Below, piece after piece: positions 1-9,930 of a stretch of 64,000 bases of DNA (position 1 is its first letter; each line of letters begins with the position of its first letter). Origin of the DNA: WQUF01 sp031549885 (GTDB lineage Bacteria > Bacillota > Clostridia > Clostridiales > Clostridiaceae); NCBI GenBank assembly GCA_031549885.1, contig JAVBPD010000033.1, forward strand, positions 1 to 64,000, in the 5' to 3' direction. The notes under the pieces were generated by a model. It saw nothing but the letters and a program-made list of their open reading frames with translations. It was not told the origin of the DNA and did not search any database. A program made the translations under genes and the position numbers.

Positions 1-1
1 G

Positions 2-178
2 TTTGTAAAATCTGAAGTACTAAATGCAGCGTATCATGGGACATTTGAAGATTTTCAATATTCAATTGATAATTGTATTTCTGAAACTGATAGAAAATAT
101 AAAAAAGAAATGGACAGCCTTATTACAGAAGAAGTCCAATTATTTGATAATGTCTTTGTTTCAGGTGATGCCGCTTAA
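2..178 (+). CDS. C-terminal tail of a gene cut by the left window edge (transposase-like, uncertain)
   Basis: An open frame runs from base 2 to a TAA at 176-178 without an internal start that fits, so this is the last 58 codons of a protein whose body lies outside the window. The tail is hydrophilic, with a pattern ending in SLITEEVQLFDN. This resembles the helical tail of IS630-type DDE transposases, in which a stretch ending SLLTENFQ-like is common. The resemblance is from memory only. No terminal inverted repeat can be seen after it. An overlapping frame at 24-299 is not credible. Confidence 0.4.
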   Translation, partial: FVKSEVLNAAYHGTFEDFQYSIDNCISETDRKYKKEMDSLITEEVQLFDNVFVSGDAA

Positions 179-208
179 AGAAAATTTATGCGTTACGCAG
201 TATATTTA

Positions 209-1396
209 TCATTTTACATTTAAAATTTTTCTTACTAAAGAAAATGATGGTTTGAACCAAAATGGTTCTAGCTTTTTTGATACTTCAACCATCCTTTGAC
301 TTATTTTAATACCCTGGGGGCAATGTTTTTCACATTTAGAGCATTGGACGCACTTTGATGCATAGTTTTGCTTTGATGTTATAGCTCCAATATGTAGAAA
401 ATAATGGCTTATAGCTTGAAAATATCCTTCTGAGAATGTCTCATTATAACAAGAAAAGCATGTTGGTATATCTACTCCTTGTGGGCATGGCAAGCAATAT
501 CCACAGCCTGTACAAGGTACTTTTATATTCTTTTTAATTACTTCTAATGCTTTAGCATAAACCCCTAAGTCTTCTTTAGATAAATTACCTACCATAGAAG
601 AATTTGCTGTTTTTACATTCTCATTAAGTTGATTTACTTCATTCATCCCAGAAAGCACTGTTGTAACTTCAGGTTGGTTCCATAGCCACCTAAAGGACCA
701 TTCTGCCAGAGATCTTTCTTTATTTGCTCTATTAAAAACTTCCTTTGCATCACTAGGCAATTTATTGGCTAATGTTCCCCCTCTTAAAGGCTCCATTATA
801 AAAACAGGAAGCCCTTTGGAATTTGCGTAATGCAAACCATCTTTTCCAGCTTGATTATTTTCGTCCATATAATTATATTGCATCATGCAAAAATCCCAAT
901 CATAGGAATCTATAATCTTTTTAAATTCTAACCTATCTCCATGGTACGAAAATCCAATGTTTATTATTTTTCCTTGTGCTTTTTTATCATTTACCCATTC
1001 ATGAAACCCTATAGATTTTAACCTATCTAGAGTTTGCGTATTTCCAAGCATATGCAATAAATAATAATCAATCCTATCTGTTTTAAGCTTCTCTAATTGT
1101 TTATTAAATAACTTATCAAAGTCAGCATTAGTTTTACAAAGAAAAATTGGCAATTTTGTAGCAATTTTAACCTTGTCCCTTGCTCCTAATTGCGCTAATG
1201 CCTTTCCTAAAGTATCCTCTGAGCCCGCATATATGTAGGCTGTATCAAAATAATTAACTCCACTATCTATTGCTGATTTTATAATTTCCAATGATTTTTC
1301 ATAATCTATTTGATTGCCTCGTTTAGGCAATCTCATACATCCAAAACCTAGTTGTGATATTTTATCACCATTTTTAGGATTTACTCTATATAACAT
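209..1396 (-). CDS. Aldo/keto reductase with C-terminal 4Fe-4S ferredoxin-like domain
   Basis: The 395-aa protein has an AKR barrel (about residues 1-290) carrying the catalytic set: Asp and Tyr in FDTAYIYAGSE, Lys in ATKLP and His in YYLLHMLG. The C-terminal 100 residues hold two cysteine clusters, CTGCGYCLPCPQGVDIP and CVQCSKCEKHCPQGI, which are typical ligands for 4Fe-4S clusters. Such ferredoxin-fused AKRs are common in anaerobes and are thought to couple carbonyl reduction to iron-sulfur electron carriers. The substrate is unknown. The ATG start follows a GAGAGGTG ribosome site. It is cytoplasmic and stands alone, with the downstream gene fragment on the opposite strand. Confidence 0.9.
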   Translation of the reverse strand: MLYRVNPKNGDKISQLGFGCMRLPKRGNQIDYEKSLEIIKSAIDSGVNYFDTAYIYAGSEDTLGKALAQLGARDKVKIATKLPIFLCKTNADFDKLFNKQLEKLKTDRIDYYLLHMLGNTQTLDRLKSIGFHEWVNDKKAQGKIINIGFSYHGDRLEFKKIIDSYDWDFCMMQYNYMDENNQAGKDGLHYANSKGLPVFIMEPLRGGTLANKLPSDAKEVFNRANKERSLAEWSFRWLWNQPEVTTVLSGMNEVNQLNENVKTANSSMVGNLSKEDLGVYAKALEVIKKNIKVPCTGCGYCLPCPQGVDIPTCFSCYNETFSEGYFQAISHYFLHIGAITSKQNYASKCVQCSKCEKHCPQGIKISQRMVEVSKKLEPFWFKPSFSLVRKILNVK

Positions 1397-1448
1397 AAAA
1401 CACCTCTCTTTAAGATCAGTTTACTGCTATTTTAACTAATTATAAAGG

Positions 1449-3515
1449 CTAATAAGTTACTTCTATAAAATCTGAATATGATTCATTTCTTTGAGTATCT
1501 GTTAATTTAAACCCATAAAGATAAATATCTCCTGCATTTGCTTTATAATTTTGAAGTGTTAATTCTCCTTCTACTTTAAAAGGTTCACCAACATACCATT
1601 CATGGCTTTCTTTACTTTCATCAGGCCCCAAATATTGAGCAAAATAACAAAATGCTACTTCATCTCCAGCTTTAATTGTTGTTAATCCTTTTTGAGCCAT
1701 TTTATAGTCAGAATCATTATCTAATATAGGCCTTGCTCCTAATATTTTTCCATCAGGATACTTATTGCTATAAATAGCAATTATATCCACATTTTTACCA
1801 TTTAATTGAGCAGGAATGGCATATGTTTTTTCATCATTGTCTTTTGATATTTGGTAAAGGCAGGCATATTGTCCAGAAGCTCCTGGCCAAATTCCACTAA
1901 ATTTAGAAAGGCATGTACCATTTTCATTTATGGTTACATCCTTTTGTATTCCAATCATTAAATAATAGTCTTCCATGTCAGGTATTTTTTCCCATACAGT
2001 TAAATCAATATCTGCTAAATTGTCAAGCTCCTCCTTAGACAATGTTATATAATAATCTCCATCTGAATTTTGTTCAACTGGTTTACTTCTATCGCTTAAG
2101 TTAAAAATTCTATTTCCGGTTAAACTGCTTGCAAAGCTCTTTTGAAACTTAGTATAGTTTTCACTCATTTTTAAAGATGCATAAGTATCTATAGCATATT
2201 GAGCTCTATCCTTTTCACCATATATATAAAATGCAGTTAACCCATGTATGTTATTAGCTAGCGTAGTATATCTATTATAAACCACAGCTTTTTCAAGCGC
2301 ATATTCCATATAATTTGAAGCACCTGGGTATAGATCTTTAAGCTTTAAAGCCATATCTCCTAAGTCCACCATGTCATAGTAATTATCTCTAGGGCTTCCA
2401 CTTCCAAAAGTTTTGGTACCAGCTCTTATTCTTGAAAATGTGCTAAATTTTATTGATCCACTATTTAAATCTTCTTCACATTGGCTCATCATGGTGTCCA
2501 TAGCTCCAAGCACATAACCAACTTGAGTAAGATCTATAACTGAAAGAGTTACATCAGCATCGTAATATTCATAAAAATCCATAGTTTTATCTACAATAGC
2601 CCTGCCAATTGCATCTCCTCTAGTATTTGGATTATTGTTAAATTGAGTTAAAAATTTATAGTCCCAACCATAACCTGGTTCTAAGTCCTCAGATCCAATT
2701 AAATAATTTGCATAATCACTTGCAACTGTGGACATTTCAACTGAAGCCATTAAACAAGCGTCAAATCCAATAAATTCTAATCTAGTATCCTTTAAATGTG
2801 ATGATTCGAAAGCTTTATTCATTTCAAGTAAAGTAAGCCCATCTCCCCTAAAATTCTCATCATATCCAAAGCCATAAATAGACCCACCGCCATGATCCCA
2901 CATTATAAGGCCATATTTATCCGCAGGATAATTTTCCATAGAAAAATCTATGAAACTAGATAATGTTCCTGCATCGCCCATATTTCTTTGACCAATAGTA
3001 GATAAAAGATAAAGCTTATTATCCTTTACTTGAAGCAATGAGCATTCAGCAGAAGGTATGCCAAAGTCTTGCCACTCCTTAGCTCCTCCTACAAGTATGA
3101 TTATATTCACATTGTCAGTATCAACATTTGCACTTAACATCTCGTTTAAATCCGAAGAAGCAGCTCCATCCTCGCTTTCAAGGTTTGATCCATTCATATA
3201 AATCATAATTGTATAAGGCCTTTTTTCTTGCTTTTCTATATTTTCAGATGGATTTTTTATATCCCAAGTAGTAAATTTCACAGCGCTATAATCTAATGTG
3301 CTTGTATTTCTTACATATCTATTTACGTCACTAAAATTCATATCATCTGTATCATCCACATTATCTTCTACAAAACTCTCATCAGCAATATCTGTAGTAT
3401 TTGTCGTAGATGAATCATTTGCTATTTCATCAACTTCATCATCATAAAAAAATATCATAAACCCAATAAAAATTATTGCTAAAAAAATTATAAACCAAAG
3501 CTTATTTTTTTTCAT
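1449..3515 (-). CDS. Membrane-anchored clostripain-family (C11) cysteine peptidase
   Basis: The 688-aa protein has one N-terminal hydrophobic segment (about residues 6-24) followed by an acidic Ser/Thr/Asp-rich linker, so it is probably tethered with the catalytic part outside the cell. The peptidase domain starts near residue 100. The C11 dyad is visible as His208 in MWDHGGG and Cys254 in FDACLM. The region after residue 480 is not recognised and may bind substrate or cell wall. Clostripain relatives cleave after Arg/Lys; specificity here is inferred only from the family. ATG start. It is monocistronic, with a 734-bp AT-rich gap upstream. Confidence 0.88.
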   Translation of the reverse strand: MKKNKLWFIIFLAIIFIGFMIFFYDDEVDEIANDSSTTNTTDIADESFVEDNVDDTDDMNFSDVNRYVRNTSTLDYSAVKFTTWDIKNPSENIEKQEKRPYTIMIYMNGSNLESEDGAASSDLNEMLSANVDTDNVNIIILVGGAKEWQDFGIPSAECSLLQVKDNKLYLLSTIGQRNMGDAGTLSSFIDFSMENYPADKYGLIMWDHGGGSIYGFGYDENFRGDGLTLLEMNKAFESSHLKDTRLEFIGFDACLMASVEMSTVASDYANYLIGSEDLEPGYGWDYKFLTQFNNNPNTRGDAIGRAIVDKTMDFYEYYDADVTLSVIDLTQVGYVLGAMDTMMSQCEEDLNSGSIKFSTFSRIRAGTKTFGSGSPRDNYYDMVDLGDMALKLKDLYPGASNYMEYALEKAVVYNRYTTLANNIHGLTAFYIYGEKDRAQYAIDTYASLKMSENYTKFQKSFASSLTGNRIFNLSDRSKPVEQNSDGDYYITLSKEELDNLADIDLTVWEKIPDMEDYYLMIGIQKDVTINENGTCLSKFSGIWPGASGQYACLYQISKDNDEKTYAIPAQLNGKNVDIIAIYSNKYPDGKILGARPILDNDSDYKMAQKGLTTIKAGDEVAFCYFAQYLGPDESKESHEWYVGEPFKVEGELTLQNYKANAGDIYLYGFKLTDTQRNESYSDFIEVTY

Positions 3516-3673
3516 AGAATCATCTCCTAATTATAAATACTACTATAATTATAAACTTTTTTAATTAAAATTCTATATATTAATCATATACTTTATTTTA
3601 TATAAAATAAAAAAGACTCATAATTAATAAATCTTTATGTGTCTAATACTTTATGAATATATTATTAATAGAA

Positions 3674-3807
3674 GAAACCTTAAAGCAAAGTTTAACTCTT
3701 AGCTATTTATATAAATCAATAATTAAAAGCATTTTTAAAAATAATTAAGCTTTTAAATATTGATATATATATTTTATAACTGTTATTACAATAAGCTTTA
3801 AGGTTTC
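3674..3807. repeat. 134-bp nested imperfect palindrome in a 734-bp intergenic gap
   Basis: The outer arms GAAACCTTAAAGC (3674-3686) and GCTTTAAGGTTTC (3795-3807) are perfect inverted copies. Inside them ATCAATAATTAAAAGC (3715-3730) pairs with GCTTTTAAATATTGAT (3749-3764) at 15 of 16 positions around an 18-base loop. The whole element could fold into one long hairpin. It contains no open frame. A MITE-like insertion or a structured RNA are the two obvious readings. I saw no clear flanking target duplication. It lies upstream of the C11 peptidase and downstream of the second YfhO gene. Confidence 0.65.
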
Positions 3808-4249
3808 AAGGTATAAGTTATCAGTAAAATCATAGAGTAAATAATGTTTCTAATTCGCCATATTTGTCATTTTTTCTCTAAAACAACAACTAATCATTTA
3901 GATTAAATTATAAATTAGAAAACAAAATTTAAATTAACTAATTAAAACGCCAAGAATTCAAACATATACAAAACACATCTCCCCATTTATTTTATATAAA
4001 ATAATTCACAAATTTTAATTAATTAAAAATCACCTCATACAATTTACTAAAAAAGAATAAAAATGTTTATAAGCATTTTTTCTAATTAAATATAAATATA
4101 GAATATCTGCAATATAAGTAAAATTAATCTACTTCAGCAATATATTATCATAAAAAAAAATATATTACGTCAATATTTCTTAAAGTTATTTATTTTATCC
4201 TTAATCAAAAAATATGCAGAAATTACTAATTTTTTAACAATCTTTTAAA
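3808..4249. other. AT-rich intergenic stretch, no gene seen
   Basis: This part of the gap between the peptidase promoter region and the YfhO stop codon is extremely AT-rich, with short poly-A and poly-T runs. I find no plausible coding frame with a ribosome site. Near its right end (about 4223-4238) the sequence AAATTACTAATTTTTT recurs in the gap after the other YfhO copy (about 7103-7118). This suggests that the duplicated unit included some 3' flank. Confidence 0.5.
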
Positions 4250-6991
4250 TTATCTTTTTAAAAAAGAAAGCTTATTATTTTTTGATTTTCTATTATAAAT
4301 ATAAATTCCTGTGCAAATTGTTAAAGATGCTATTGAAATAAAAGCACCTATTTTAAACCCTGGACTTACATAGCTTAATTCAATATGATGATTTCCAGGA
4401 TCGAGCACAAGTCCTGAAAATGTGCGATTCACCTTTATTATCTCTTGTTTTTTACCATCTACCTTTGCTGTCCATCCATTGTCAAATGGAATGCTTAAAG
4501 CTAAAATTCCTCTTTCATTATTATTTATATCTCCTCTTACATTTCCACCATTTATATATAAATTTTCTAAATTATATTTATTTCTATTTTTAACATTTTG
4601 TTCATAATTATCATAAGAATTAAAATAAGCTTCAAATCTATTTACTCTATATGTTCCTTCATTTATTGTTATATTTAAGCTCTCAGTTGCACCATTAAAT
4701 TTAAATGTAAAATCATTAAGCGGATAATTCCAAGTCCAATCATCACTTGCTTTATTCCCTATCTTTCCATTTACACGAAAATCTATGTTCTTGCCAGTAC
4801 TTGATACTACATTAGCTGAAAAAATAAGCTCACCATTAGTATCTTTATAATCATTTTTTAAAGGAATTATCATGGAGGCATCCTTTTTAGCTGTTATATA
4901 ACCATTTTTAAATTCAGCATTTGTATATTTTGCACCAGACCAATCAATCTCTACTTTCTTTGTAATTTCATTTTTACCTGTATATGAAATGCCCTGTATT
5001 TCCCTATCAACTACTGCACTTTGAAGCAGCATTGCATCTCTTTGTGCATAATTTTCACTTTCAAATGTTTCATTGCTTGTTATAGTATCATACCACATAT
5101 CAAGCCCTACAATATTTTGATTTTCATATATATCATAGTTATCACTGGTTTTAATAAGCTTATATCCATAAGAATCAAGCTTTTGACCTTTTGAACAAAC
5201 CTTGTATTTAAGTCCAAGAGCAGTTTCTACAAATAATCTATCGTCTAAATTTAAATATAAGCTTGTAATAACTATTTTTTGCAATATATTGAAATCCCTC
5301 TTCATCCATTTATGAAGGTTTCCATTTATTAAGCTATTAAAAGCACTAACACCATAATATCCATAATTTAAAGGTGAATTTTGAGATGTTAAATCTACAA
5401 ATATATCTCTATAAAAATCATTAGGAGAAGGGGTTAAATCTTTAAAAATTGCCATTTCTTCATAATTTTCTACTCCAAGCTTTTGAAATGCTGAATTTTG
5501 TATCCTAATCCCCTTTGATGAATTTAAATAATTAGTACCATAAACTAATAAATTTGATGCAACACATATGAGCAAAATAAGTCTAAGTATTAAATACTGA
5601 TACTTTTTTGAAAAATATATACTTGCAGCTACAGATAAAACTGATATTGTGCTTAAGACTATAAATGTTTTATCCATGTTATTTATAGCACCTGCACCTC
5701 TATATGATTTTGAAGCATACATTGCAGTTAAAAATGCACCGCCAAATATAGCAAACCTAAACCCTGTAAATTTAAATTTCTCATCTTCTTCAAGCCAATT
5801 AGGGATTGCATATGTAATAGCAAATATGAATATGTACATCCACCTATCTGTAACATAAGATAAACCATTAAAAAAACTATGAACACGTGGAAACATGTAT
5901 AATAAAAGAAATAACACTGCAAATAAAGTCTTTCTTCTGGTTTCTTTTGATACCTTTGTTATTGGTAAAAATATTGCCATGGTAATTATAAATGGAAAAG
6001 CTAAAATATCTCTGTTGTTAAACAGCCTTTCTGGTAAAAGCTTATAAAAGTCTGGACTAAAAAACATTTTAATATTTAAAACTTGTGAAAATCTATCTGA
6101 GTTAAAAAACGCATAAAGCGCTGGAATTAAAAATATACTTGCAATGCATACAGCTAAAATGGCATATAAAATATATTTATAACAACTTTGAAATATACAA
6201 ACTATTCTTTCTTTAATATTTTTACCCTTAGCTTCTATTACAAAAAATATCATATATAAAAAATAAAGACAAAAGCTCATAAATCCAAAGTAAAAACTAT
6301 TAGAAATAGTAAGAGCAGCTCCAAGCACTAGCAAAAATGGCTTTTTTGTTCTTTTATACACATTAAAACCCAAAATAGTAAGTGGAACCCAAGGATATGG
6401 ATCGGTAAAATAATCAAATGCTACACAGTATCTTGCAAACATAAGACTTGTCCCATATGCCACAGCACCAATTAAAGAATTTATGGTTTTTCTACCTTCA
6501 TATTTTAACAAAGCAAACATAAAAAACATGCTTAAAAACTGCTTTAGTACGCTTAAGATCATCTTTGCAAATAGTGCTTCATGAAAATCCCAATGACGCC
6601 CTGTAATTATTCTAGGAATAAGCATTAAATAAAAATATGGGCTCGTTGTATAGTAATAACTAAATTCTCCAAATATATTTCCACCTAATCCATAGTTAAA
6701 TGACCAAAAAGGTTGGCCTTTAACAAAGGCATCCTGCAAAAATGGAAAAAACTGCATAAATTGAGAAAAACTATCTGTGCTATCAAGCACAAAAACTGAT
6801 TTTTCAATTATAAATATCCTATGAAAAATTATAGTCACAGTTAGCATTACACAAATACTAAAAATCCAAGCATACAACTTTCTATGTTTCTTTGGCAAAA
6901 AACCAAATATATTTATTTTATTTCTTTTTTTATGTTCATCTAAATTTAGTCCCTTATCTTCATGACTTTTACTAATAATCTCATAATCCAT
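4250..6991 (-). CDS. YfhO-family membrane protein (GT-C type), duplicate copy B
   Basis: This is a large polytopic membrane protein of about 913 aa with roughly a dozen N-terminal transmembrane segments, a long outside region and a final C-terminal membrane helix. It belongs to the YfhO family, which in Bacillus and Listeria is the GT-C partner that moves a sugar from undecaprenyl phosphate onto teichoic acid. It is nearly collinear with the adjacent copy at 7135-9912. Long blocks are identical, for example around the first extracellular loop and the C-terminal GNHHIELSYVSPGFK. The start is set at ATG 6991 (MDYE), 5 bases after GGTGA; the longer frame from 7003 begins inside the ribosome site. 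Confidence 0.85.
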   Translation of the reverse strand: MDYEIISKSHEDKGLNLDEHKKRNKINIFGFLPKKHRKLYAWIFSICVMLTVTIIFHRIFIIEKSVFVLDSTDSFSQFMQFFPFLQDAFVKGQPFWSFNYGLGGNIFGEFSYYYTTSPYFYLMLIPRIITGRHWDFHEALFAKMILSVLKQFLSMFFMFALLKYEGRKTINSLIGAVAYGTSLMFARYCVAFDYFTDPYPWVPLTILGFNVYKRTKKPFLLVLGAALTISNSFYFGFMSFCLYFLYMIFFVIEAKGKNIKERIVCIFQSCYKYILYAILAVCIASIFLIPALYAFFNSDRFSQVLNIKMFFSPDFYKLLPERLFNNRDILAFPFIITMAIFLPITKVSKETRRKTLFAVLFLLLYMFPRVHSFFNGLSYVTDRWMYIFIFAITYAIPNWLEEDEKFKFTGFRFAIFGGAFLTAMYASKSYRGAGAINNMDKTFIVLSTISVLSVAASIYFSKKYQYLILRLILLICVASNLLVYGTNYLNSSKGIRIQNSAFQKLGVENYEEMAIFKDLTPSPNDFYRDIFVDLTSQNSPLNYGYYGVSAFNSLINGNLHKWMKRDFNILQKIVITSLYLNLDDRLFVETALGLKYKVCSKGQKLDSYGYKLIKTSDNYDIYENQNIVGLDMWYDTITSNETFESENYAQRDAMLLQSAVVDREIQGISYTGKNEITKKVEIDWSGAKYTNAEFKNGYITAKKDASMIIPLKNDYKDTNGELIFSANVVSSTGKNIDFRVNGKIGNKASDDWTWNYPLNDFTFKFNGATESLNITINEGTYRVNRFEAYFNSYDNYEQNVKNRNKYNLENLYINGGNVRGDINNNERGILALSIPFDNGWTAKVDGKKQEIIKVNRTFSGLVLDPGNHHIELSYVSPGFKIGAFISIASLTICTGIYIYNRKSKNNKLSFLKR

Positions 6992-7074
6992 TATTATCAC
7001 CAAATTTCCTTAATTTTTTATTATTTTACAAAAAATACAAAAAATACAACGCTAATCTATAAGATATAAAAAAA

Positions 7075-7111
7075 TAGTAATTTTTATATAAGATTTATAT
7101 GAAAATTACTA
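7075..7111 (-). terminator. Hairpin between the two YfhO copies
   Basis: TAGTAATTTT (7075-7084) pairs with AAAATTACTA (7102-7111) around a 17-base loop, and both ends run into T- or A-rich tracts. On the minus strand the second arm is followed by a T-run, so it may act as a weak terminator or attenuator after copy A and lower expression of copy B. Confidence 0.5.
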
Positions 7112-7134
7112 ATTTTTTTATATCTAAATATATT

Positions 7135-9912
7135 CTATTTAGACTTAATCTTAAGTTTAGATACAGGACTTTTAGGTTTAATTTTTTTATTATAAAAATA
7201 AACTCCAGTACAACCAGCTAAAGATAATATTGTAATAAATGCTCCTAATTTAAATCCAGGGCTTACATAGCTAAGTTCAATATGATGATTTCCAGGATCA
7301 AGTACAAGTCCTGAAAACGCACGATTTACCCTTATTATTTCTTGCCTTTTACCATCTACCTTTGCTGTCCATCCTTTATCAAGTGGAATGCTTAAAGCTA
7401 AAATTCCCTTTTCATTATTATTTATATCTCCTCTTACATTTCCACCATTTACATATAAATTTTCTAAATTGTATTTATTTCTATTTTTTACGTTTTGTTC
7501 ATAATTATCATAAGAATTAAAATAAGTTTCAAATCTATTTACTTTATATGTTCCTTCATTTATTGTTATATTTAAGCTCTCAGTTGCGCCATTAAATTTA
7601 AATGTAAAATCATTAATTGGATATGTCCAAGTCCAATCTTCACTTGCTTTATTTCCAAGCTTATCATTTATACGTAAGTCTACATTTTGCCCATTGTTTG
7701 GCACAATATTGACAGAGCAAATCATTTCTCCATTATCATCTTTATAGTCATTTTTAAGCGGAACTATTATTGAAGCATCTTTTTGGGCTGTTATATAATC
7801 ATCCTTATATTCAATATTTGTATATTGCGCACGAGACCAATCAATCTCTACTTTCTTTGTAATTTTACTTTCGCCTGCATATGGAATATCTTGTATTTCT
7901 CTATCAACTACTGCGCTTTGAAGTAGCATTGCATCTCTTTGTGCATAATTTTCATTTTCAAATGTTTCATCGCTTGTTATGGTATCATACCACATATCAA
8001 GGCCTACAATATTTTGATTTTCATATACATCATAGTTATCGCTGGTTCTAATGAGTTTATACCCGTAAGAATCAAAATATTCATCCTTTAAGCAAACCTT
8101 ATATTTAAGTCCAAGTGCAGTTTCTACAAATAATCTATCATCTAAATTTAAATATAAACTTGTAATAACTATTTTTTGCAATATATTAAAATCTCTCTTC
8201 ATCCATTTGTGAAGATCTCCATTTATCAAACTGTTAAATGTGCTAACACCATAATACCCATAGTTTAAAGGTGCATTTTGAGATGTTAAATCTACAAATA
8301 TATCCCTATAAAAATCATTAGTAGAAGGGGTTAAATCTTTAAAAATTGCCATTTCTTCATAGTTTTCTATTCCAAGCTGTTGAAATGCTTGGTCTTGAAT
8401 TCTAATTCCCTCAACAGTCTCAAAATAATTTGTGCTATAAACTATCATATTTGAAGCAACGCATATAAACAAAATAAGCCTAAGCATTAAATATTGATAT
8501 TTTTTTGAAAAATAGATACTTGTAGCTACAGCCAAAATTGATATTATGCTTAAGACTACAAATATTTTATCTAAGTCATTTGTTCCTCCTGCACCTCTAT
8601 ATGATTTTGAAGCATACATTGCAATTAAAAGTGCACCGCCACACACAGCAAACCTAAACCCTGTAAATTTAAATTTTTCATCTTCTTCAAGCCAATTAGG
8701 AATTGCATATGCAACAGTAAATATGAATAAATAAATCCATCTATCATATGTATGAGATAAACCGCTGAAAAAGCTGTAAGCATAAGGAAATAGATAAAAT
8801 AAAAAGAATAACGCTGCAAGTAATGTCTTTCTCCTAGTTTCTTTTGATACCTTTGTTATTGGCAAAAATATTACCATTGTAATTATAAATGGGAAAGCTA
8901 AAATATCTCTATTATTGAATAAACGTTCAGGAAGCTGTTTATAAAAATCAGAACCCCAAAACATATTTATATTAAGTATTTGCGAAAATCTATCTGAATT
9001 AAACAAAGCATAAAGAGATGGAAGCAAAAATACACTTGCAATGCATATAGCTAAAATAGCATATAAAAAATATTTATAACAACTTTGAAATATGCAAATT
9101 ATTCTTTCTTTAAGATTTTTACCCCTAGCTTCTATTACAAAAAATATCATATATAAAAAATAAAGGCAAAAGCTCATAAACCCAAAGTAAAAACTGTTTC
9201 CAACAGTAAGGGCAGCTCCAAGCACTAGTAAAAACGGTTTTTTTGTTCTTTTATACACATTAAAACCCAAAATGGTAAGTGGAACCCAAGGATAAGGGTC
9301 CGTAAATATATCAAAAGCCACGGCATACCTTGCAAACATAAGGCTTGCACCATACACAACCGCACCAACTAAAGCATTTATGGTTTTTCTTCCCTCATAT
9401 TTTAAAAGAGAAAAGGTAAAAAACATGCATAAGAATTGTTTAAGTAAGCTTATAACCATCTTTGCAAATAGTGCCTCATGAAAATCCCAATGATGCCCTG
9501 TAATTATTCTAGGAATAAGCATTAAATAAAAATATGGACTTGTAGTATAGTAATAACTAAATTCTCCAAATATATTTCCACCTAATCCATAGTTAAATGA
9601 CCAAAAAGGTTGACCTTTAGCAAAGGCATCTTGCAAAAATGGGAAAAATTGCATAAATTGCGAGTAACTATCTGTATCTTCAAGCACAAAAACTGCTTTA
9701 TCTATAATAAATATCCTGTGGCATATTATTGTCACAGTTAGCATAACAATAACACTTGAAACCCATATATAAAACTTTCTATGTTTATTTAAAATTAAGT
9801 CAAATATCTTAAAACTCTTTTTTTCGTCTATTTGACCCTCTTCATTTGTTTCTTCAATACTAAAAGGTATTCCTTTACCTTCTTGCTTTTCACTGCTGAT
9901 ATTATAATTCAT
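7135..9912 (-). CDS. YfhO-family membrane protein (GT-C type), duplicate copy A
   Basis: The 925-aa polytopic protein has the same architecture as copy B: a cytoplasmic N-terminus, many transmembrane helices to about residue 490, then a soluble extracytoplasmic region and a C-terminal helix. It lies 18 bases after the GT2 gene in the same direction. That arrangement matches the known three-part scheme in which a GT2 loads a sugar on undecaprenyl phosphate and a YfhO protein transfers it to a surface polymer. The acceptor here is not known. ATG 9912 (MNYN) is chosen because it sits 5 bases after GGTGA; an upstream TTG at 9924 would overlap that site. Confidence 0.86.
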   Translation of the reverse strand: MNYNISSEKQEGKGIPFSIEETNEEGQIDEKKSFKIFDLILNKHRKFYIWVSSVIVMLTVTIICHRIFIIDKAVFVLEDTDSYSQFMQFFPFLQDAFAKGQPFWSFNYGLGGNIFGEFSYYYTTSPYFYLMLIPRIITGHHWDFHEALFAKMVISLLKQFLCMFFTFSLLKYEGRKTINALVGAVVYGASLMFARYAVAFDIFTDPYPWVPLTILGFNVYKRTKKPFLLVLGAALTVGNSFYFGFMSFCLYFLYMIFFVIEARGKNLKERIICIFQSCYKYFLYAILAICIASVFLLPSLYALFNSDRFSQILNINMFWGSDFYKQLPERLFNNRDILAFPFIITMVIFLPITKVSKETRRKTLLAALFFLFYLFPYAYSFFSGLSHTYDRWIYLFIFTVAYAIPNWLEEDEKFKFTGFRFAVCGGALLIAMYASKSYRGAGGTNDLDKIFVVLSIISILAVATSIYFSKKYQYLMLRLILFICVASNMIVYSTNYFETVEGIRIQDQAFQQLGIENYEEMAIFKDLTPSTNDFYRDIFVDLTSQNAPLNYGYYGVSTFNSLINGDLHKWMKRDFNILQKIVITSLYLNLDDRLFVETALGLKYKVCLKDEYFDSYGYKLIRTSDNYDVYENQNIVGLDMWYDTITSDETFENENYAQRDAMLLQSAVVDREIQDIPYAGESKITKKVEIDWSRAQYTNIEYKDDYITAQKDASIIVPLKNDYKDDNGEMICSVNIVPNNGQNVDLRINDKLGNKASEDWTWTYPINDFTFKFNGATESLNITINEGTYKVNRFETYFNSYDNYEQNVKNRNKYNLENLYVNGGNVRGDINNNEKGILALSIPLDKGWTAKVDGKRQEIIRVNRAFSGLVLDPGNHHIELSYVSPGFKLGAFITILSLAGCTGVYFYNKKIKPKSPVSKLKIKSK

Positions 9913-9930
9913 TATTGTCACCAAATAGCC

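Noticed and set aside
24..299. 91-aa open frame on the plus strand
   Set aside because: It overlaps the better-supported gene tail in another frame and the end of the aldo/keto reductase gene, has no ribosome site and an AT-biased composition.
1148..1163. A GG-N10-GC sequence (TGGCAATTTTGTAGCA) resembling a sigma-54 promoter on the plus strand
   Set aside because: It lies inside the aldo/keto reductase gene with no plus-strand gene downstream, and the -12 box is poor.
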